DNA of 44,120 nt, taken from Sivonenia sp049582005. GTDB taxonomy: Bacteria; Cyanobacteriota; Cyanobacteriia; Gloeobacterales; PMM-0068. Below the pieces are notes generated by a model that was given only the letters and a program-made list of their open reading frames with translations, did not search any database and had not been told where the DNA came from. The position numbers and the translations under genes are program-made. The stretch spans positions 1 through 44,120 of the forward strand of contig JBAUTB010000097.1 of the NCBI GenBank assembly GCA_049582005.1, in the 5' to 3' direction. This document shows positions 41,550 through 44,120 of the stretch, one piece after another. How positions within the stretch are numbered: the stretch's first letter is position 1; each line of letters begins with the position of its first letter.

Positions 41550-41565
41550 CACAGTTTATTTGACA
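41543..41565 (-). repeat. Right terminal inverted repeat of the IS256 element
   Basis: CCTCTGACACAGTTTATTTGACA; its reverse complement matches the left end at about 20 of 23 positions. It includes the transposase stop codon. Confidence 0.75.
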
Positions 41566-41577
41566 GATCCACTTTAT

Positions 41578-42225
41578 ATGGGGGAATGCCGCATGGCGGG
41601 GATACGCAATTCGGTACCTATTAGTTGGTTCCTTTCTCGAAACTCCTTGGAGAAGGGCATCTTAGTAATAGCAGCACTCAGCATCATCGTCTGGATGGCT
41701 CTAAACCCTCTAGTGATGGGCCTCCTACTTCCTGCCCTTCTTCTTCCGGTTCTTACTACTTGGTTCCTCACTCGAGACTCCCTGGAGAAGAGCATCTTAC
41801 TAATAGCACCACTCATCATCTCCTCGCTAGTTTTAAACCCTCTAGTGTTGGGTTCCCTAATGAGTCTCCTCCTTCCTGCCCTACTCCTCGTTGCCTTCAT
41901 CAAAGCGAGGGAAATAGAAGCAAAAAAGAGAATGAAGAAGTTCCAAAACATCCAGTCCGCACTTCTAGCACAGCCCTGCCCTCTAAACTCCCTGCTGTCT
42001 ATCTTGTTTTCCTTGCGAAGCATGACATGGCTGAACTGCTCACAGAGCGAGTGGATATACAAACAGTCCCTGGAAATTCTGGCGGCCAACCCCTCAAACC
42101 TTCAAGCCAAGGAATTTGCTTTGGAAACAGGTCGCTGGCATAAGGGGCGTTTGCGTAAAGGAAAGCTAATTACCATCTTCGACAAACAAAGGATAAAGGA
42201 CGACCTTATGGTTCGGTCACGTTGA
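41578..42225 (+). CDS. Membrane protein with duplicated hydrophobic hairpin and a cyanobacterial C-terminal domain
   Basis: A 215-residue protein starting just outside the IS. Residues 17-106 are two copies of a unit of about 45 residues: WFLSRNSLEKGILVIAAL / WFLTRDSLEKSILLIAPL, then LNPLV(M/L)G and LLLPALLL, each likely to span the membrane once or twice. A charged helix (KAREIEAKKRMKKFQN) links to a C-terminal part where YKQSLEILAANPSNLQAKEFALETGRWHKGRLRKG and TIFDKQRIKDDLMVRS match a domain I recognise from cyanobacterial hypothetical proteins, TPR-like at first. Function unknown. The closeness of the IS end suggests that its promoter may come from the IS. Confidence 0.65.
   Translation: MGECRMAGIRNSVPISWFLSRNSLEKGILVIAALSIIVWMALNPLVMGLLLPALLLPVLTTWFLTRDSLEKSILLIAPLIISSLVLNPLVLGSLMSLLLPALLLVAFIKAREIEAKKRMKKFQNIQSALLAQPCPLNSLLSILFSLRSMTWLNCSQSEWIYKQSLEILAANPSNLQAKEFALETGRWHKGRLRKGKLITIFDKQRIKDDLMVRSR
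41626..41895 (+). repeat. 135-bp tandem duplication inside the membrane protein gene
   Basis: Units 41626-41760 and 41761-41895 both begin TGGTTCCT and share GACT/AACTCC(T/C)TGGAGAAG, GCATCTTA-TAATAGCA, AAACCCTCTAGTG and CTTCCTGCCCT at the same offsets. Identity is high, so the duplication is fairly recent, and the frame is kept. Confidence 0.85.
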
Positions 42226-42322
42226 TGCCCCCTCAAAATAAGCTTGTTTGTTATTCTGCAAAACCAACCCATCCAAAGAACTCTAGAACTGTTGTAATTA
42301 GTCACAGTAAGGTGGGCATCAA
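42222..42322. repeat. 101-bp segment flanked by 9-bp inverted repeats
   Basis: TTGATGCCC (42222-42230) and GGGCATCAA (42314-42322) are perfect complements; the match extends to 12 of 13 with one gap. The segment includes the stop of the membrane-protein gene and no ORF. It could be a MITE-like relic or simply a long-loop terminator hairpin. Confidence 0.4.
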
Positions 42323-42352
42323 AAAGTCGGGGGTCTAAAGGCGGCTAATGGG

Positions 42353-42401
42353 CATCGCCCAAGTGGGAGTTATGCTCCCAAACAACCACTTTGGTGCGAT
42401 G
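42353..42401 (+). promoter_or_regulatory. Strongly foldable leader element upstream of pgi
   Basis: Nested complementary segments: CATCGC (42353-42358) with GCGATG (42396-42401), AAGTGG (42361-42366) with CCACTT (42386-42391), and GAG/CTC inside, or alternatively GGGAG (42365-42369) with CTCCC (42375-42379). All are perfect. The element ends 86 bases before the pgi start. It may be a 5' UTR structure, a small RNA or a regulatory switch; I recognise no known riboswitch class. Confidence 0.5.
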
Positions 42402-42487
42402 TCCCTGGATGCATTCCAGACATAAGCCGCGAATTCGCATCTCTACCGTTACACTACTCTTGAGTGGAGATGAGGGAAGATGAGATT

Positions 42488-44080
42488 ATGGACCGTGCTG
42501 TACTCTGGCAACGTTACCAAGACTGGCTTTACTACCATGAAGGCATGGGACTGTATCTGGATGTCAGCCGCATAGGCTTTGATGATGCCTTTATGGAATC
42601 CCTTCGACCGAAATTTGAGCAGGCCTTTAAAAATATGGCTGAGCTGGAAGCAGGTGCGATTGCCAATCCAGACGAACAGCGTATGGTCGGTCACTACTGG
42701 CTGCGGAATGCTGACTTAGCCCCAACTCCCGAGCTAAAAAAAGACATTCTCGACACTATTGAACAAGTCGAAACCTTCGTTCACAAAGTGCATACAGGCG
42801 AAATTCACCCTCCCCAAGCCCCTAAATTCACGGATGTACTATCGCTTGGCATTGGCGGCTCTGCCCTCGGTCCTCAGTTCGTAGCTGAAGCCCTAGCGCC
42901 CGATTTCCCGCCGTTGAATATTCATTTCATCGACAATACGGACCCAGAAGGCATCGACCGCATCCTTGAACGATTGAAAGACCGCCTAGCGACCACCTTG
43001 GTGATTACCATTTCTAAATCCGGCGGTACCCCCGATACCCGTAACGGGATGTTGGAAGTGAAGAAGTTTTACCAAGACCAGGGACTGAACTTTGCGCAAC
43101 ACGCCGTCGCCGTTACGGGCATCGGCAGCACTTTGGCAAAACTCGCTGAGGCGGAAGGCTGGCTTGAAATCTTCCCAATGCATGATTGGGTGGGTGGACG
43201 CACCTCAGAGCTTTCTGCCGTCGGATTGCTGCCAGCGGCCTTACAAAGTATTGCGATTCGGGAAATGTTAGAAGGAGCCAAGGTCATGGACCAGGCTACC
43301 CGCATCCCAGCCATCAAAAAAAATCCAGCAGCCCTCCTCGCCCTATCCTGGTATTTCGTAGGCAATGGACGCGGTGAAAAAGATATGGTCGTCTTACCCT
43401 ACAAGGACAGCCTGCTGTTGTTCAGCCGCTACCTGCAGCAGCTAGTTATGGAATCGTTGGGAAAAGAAAAAGATCTGGAGGGGAAGGTCGTCTATCAAGG
43501 AATTGCGGTCTACGGAAATAAAGGTTCTACGGACCAACACGCCTACGTACAGCAGCTTAGAGAAGGGATTCCCAACTTCTTCGCGACCTTCATCGAAGTT
43601 TTGGAAGACCGTAAAGGCCCTTCCATGGAAATAGAACCTGGGGTAACTACCGGAGATTATCTATCCGGCTTTTTACAAGGCACTCGGGAAGCACTCTATG
43701 AGAATCACCGTCCTTCCATAACCGTGACCATTCCTTCGGTCTCACCCTTTACCATTGGAGCCTTAATTGCTCTCTATGAGAGAGCCGTCGGACTCTATGC
43801 TTTTCTCGTGCATATTAATGCTTACCATCAACCGGGGGTGGAAGCAGGAAAGAAAGCCGCCGCTGAGATCCTGGCCTTGCAGAGCAGTGTATCTAAGATT
43901 CTAACCGAGGAATCAACCCCTCTATCCCTAGAAGCACTCGCGCAAAAAGCGGGAACAGACCAGATTGAGACAGTATACAAAATCGTCCGTCATCTGGCAG
44001 CCAATCAGCGGGGAGTTGTTCTAGAAGGAGATAAAAGCAAACCGGCCCAATTGAACGTTTCTTTGGAGTCTAAAGGGTGA
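42488..44080 (+). CDS. pgi: Glucose-6-phosphate isomerase
   Basis: A 530-residue enzyme that interconverts glucose 6-phosphate and fructose 6-phosphate in glycolysis, gluconeogenesis and the Calvin cycle outflow to glycogen. The N-terminal sugar isomerase domain has VLSLGIGGSALGPQF and TISKSGGTPDT. HDWVGGRTSELSAVGLLP carries a conserved Glu, and the second domain has YGNKGSTDQHAYVQQL with the catalytic His region. The start MDRAVLWQRYQDWLYYH matches cyanobacterial Pgi, so I chose the ATG at 42488; the frame begins at GTG 42464. The foldable element at 42353-42401 lies in its leader. Confidence 0.96.
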   Translation: MDRAVLWQRYQDWLYYHEGMGLYLDVSRIGFDDAFMESLRPKFEQAFKNMAELEAGAIANPDEQRMVGHYWLRNADLAPTPELKKDILDTIEQVETFVHKVHTGEIHPPQAPKFTDVLSLGIGGSALGPQFVAEALAPDFPPLNIHFIDNTDPEGIDRILERLKDRLATTLVITISKSGGTPDTRNGMLEVKKFYQDQGLNFAQHAVAVTGIGSTLAKLAEAEGWLEIFPMHDWVGGRTSELSAVGLLPAALQSIAIREMLEGAKVMDQATRIPAIKKNPAALLALSWYFVGNGRGEKDMVVLPYKDSLLLFSRYLQQLVMESLGKEKDLEGKVVYQGIAVYGNKGSTDQHAYVQQLREGIPNFFATFIEVLEDRKGPSMEIEPGVTTGDYLSGFLQGTREALYENHRPSITVTIPSVSPFTIGALIALYERAVGLYAFLVHINAYHQPGVEAGKKAAAEILALQSSVSKILTEESTPLSLEALAQKAGTDQIETVYKIVRHLAANQRGVVLEGDKSKPAQLNVSLESKG

Positions 44081-44120
44081 GGGGTAGATAAGCCCACAGA
44101 AGCGGCTCTCTATTCAGGAG

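Larger units (their letters stand above)
40247..41565 (+). mobile_element. IS256-family insertion sequence, apparently complete
   Basis: About 1.3 kb bounded by 23-bp imperfect inverted repeats: left 40247-40269 contains AAATAAACTGTGTCAGA and right 41543-41565 contains its complement TCTGACACAGTTTATTT. One intact transposase gene fills it. No 8- or 9-bp target duplication can be seen at either edge. The left flank is the Anbu remnant and the right flank is an unrelated membrane-protein gene that begins 13 bases beyond the end. This suggests a deletion or recombination after insertion. Confidence 0.85.

Noticed and set aside
41407..41577. Upstream extension of the duplicated membrane protein frame into the transposase
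   Set aside because: It would overlap the transposase in another frame and cross the IS end; the ATG at 41578 outside the element is more sensible.
42350..42412. A tRNA gene before pgi
   Set aside because: There is a hairpin with an anticodon-arm-like look, but no 7-bp acceptor stem, T-loop GTTCRA or CCA-adjacent end.
1..44120. CRISPR array, tRNA, rRNA or prophage genes
   Set aside because: No regularly spaced repeats, no GTTCRANNC T-loop in a cloverleaf context, and no phage structural or integrase genes were seen.

Overview
The window is cyanobacterial chromosome. It carries form IB RuBisCO in the order rbcL-rbcX-rbcS, PEP carboxylase, a tocopherol cyclase, a cyanobacterial-type 2x[4Fe-4S] ferredoxin, a short conserved cyanobacterial protein and an MCE-domain lipid transport protein. 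The octamer GCGATCGC (HIP1), very frequent in most freshwater cyanobacteria, was found only once (30164-30171). That is compatible with an early-branching Gloeobacter-like lineage but does not prove it; the genus cannot be settled from this sequence alone.

Layout. 1-1.7 kb: end of a glycosyltransferase, a coupled larE and an unknown protein on the opposite strand. 1.9-6.3 kb: an M16 protease pair (catalytic plus degenerate subunit) converging on aspS. 6.4-9.2 kb: a small conserved cyanobacterial ORF and a gyrA-type topoisomerase gene. 9.4-16.5 kb, all on the minus strand: ferredoxin, ppc, the rbcLXS operon with a strong terminator and an upstream dyad, and an MCE protein. 16.6-21.7 kb: a secreted two-repeat protein, tocopherol cyclase, asparaginase-purN, an orphan OmpR-type regulator and a RecB-like nuclease. 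21.8-26.3 kb: an RND efflux pump with its adaptor. 26.5-32.1 kb: small secreted and membrane proteins, a DUF1537 sugar-acid kinase, the 3' remnant of a class II glutamine amidotransferase, an orphan radical-SAM sulfatase-maturase-like enzyme, and a DUF1269 protein. 32.4-37.7 kb: topA, rlmN and a carotenoid isomerase/retinol saturase-like oxidoreductase. 37.8-42.3 kb: a scarred mobile-element island. 42.4 kb to the end: pgi, preceded by a strongly foldable leader.

The core genes cover carbon fixation and central carbon metabolism (rbcLXS, ppc, pgi), nucleic-acid maintenance and translation (gyrA, topA, aspS, rlmN) and envelope functions (MCE, RND pump, M16 proteases). The island between 37.8 and 42.3 kb holds a frameshifted, truncated hepT antitoxin/toxin-system remnant abutting half of an IS4-family transposase, an intact transglutaminase-like gene, a fragment that looks like the C-terminus of an Anbu proteasome-type protease cut off by a complete IS256-family element, and a membrane protein built from a 135-bp tandem duplication. 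The transglutaminase and Anbu fragment together look like what is left of the known Anbu/transglutaminase/alpha-E/ATP-grasp cluster. I did not find a convincing intact novel system. The best leads are the Anbu-cluster ruin, the structured element before pgi, the rbcL upstream dyad, and several genes with recent internal duplications.
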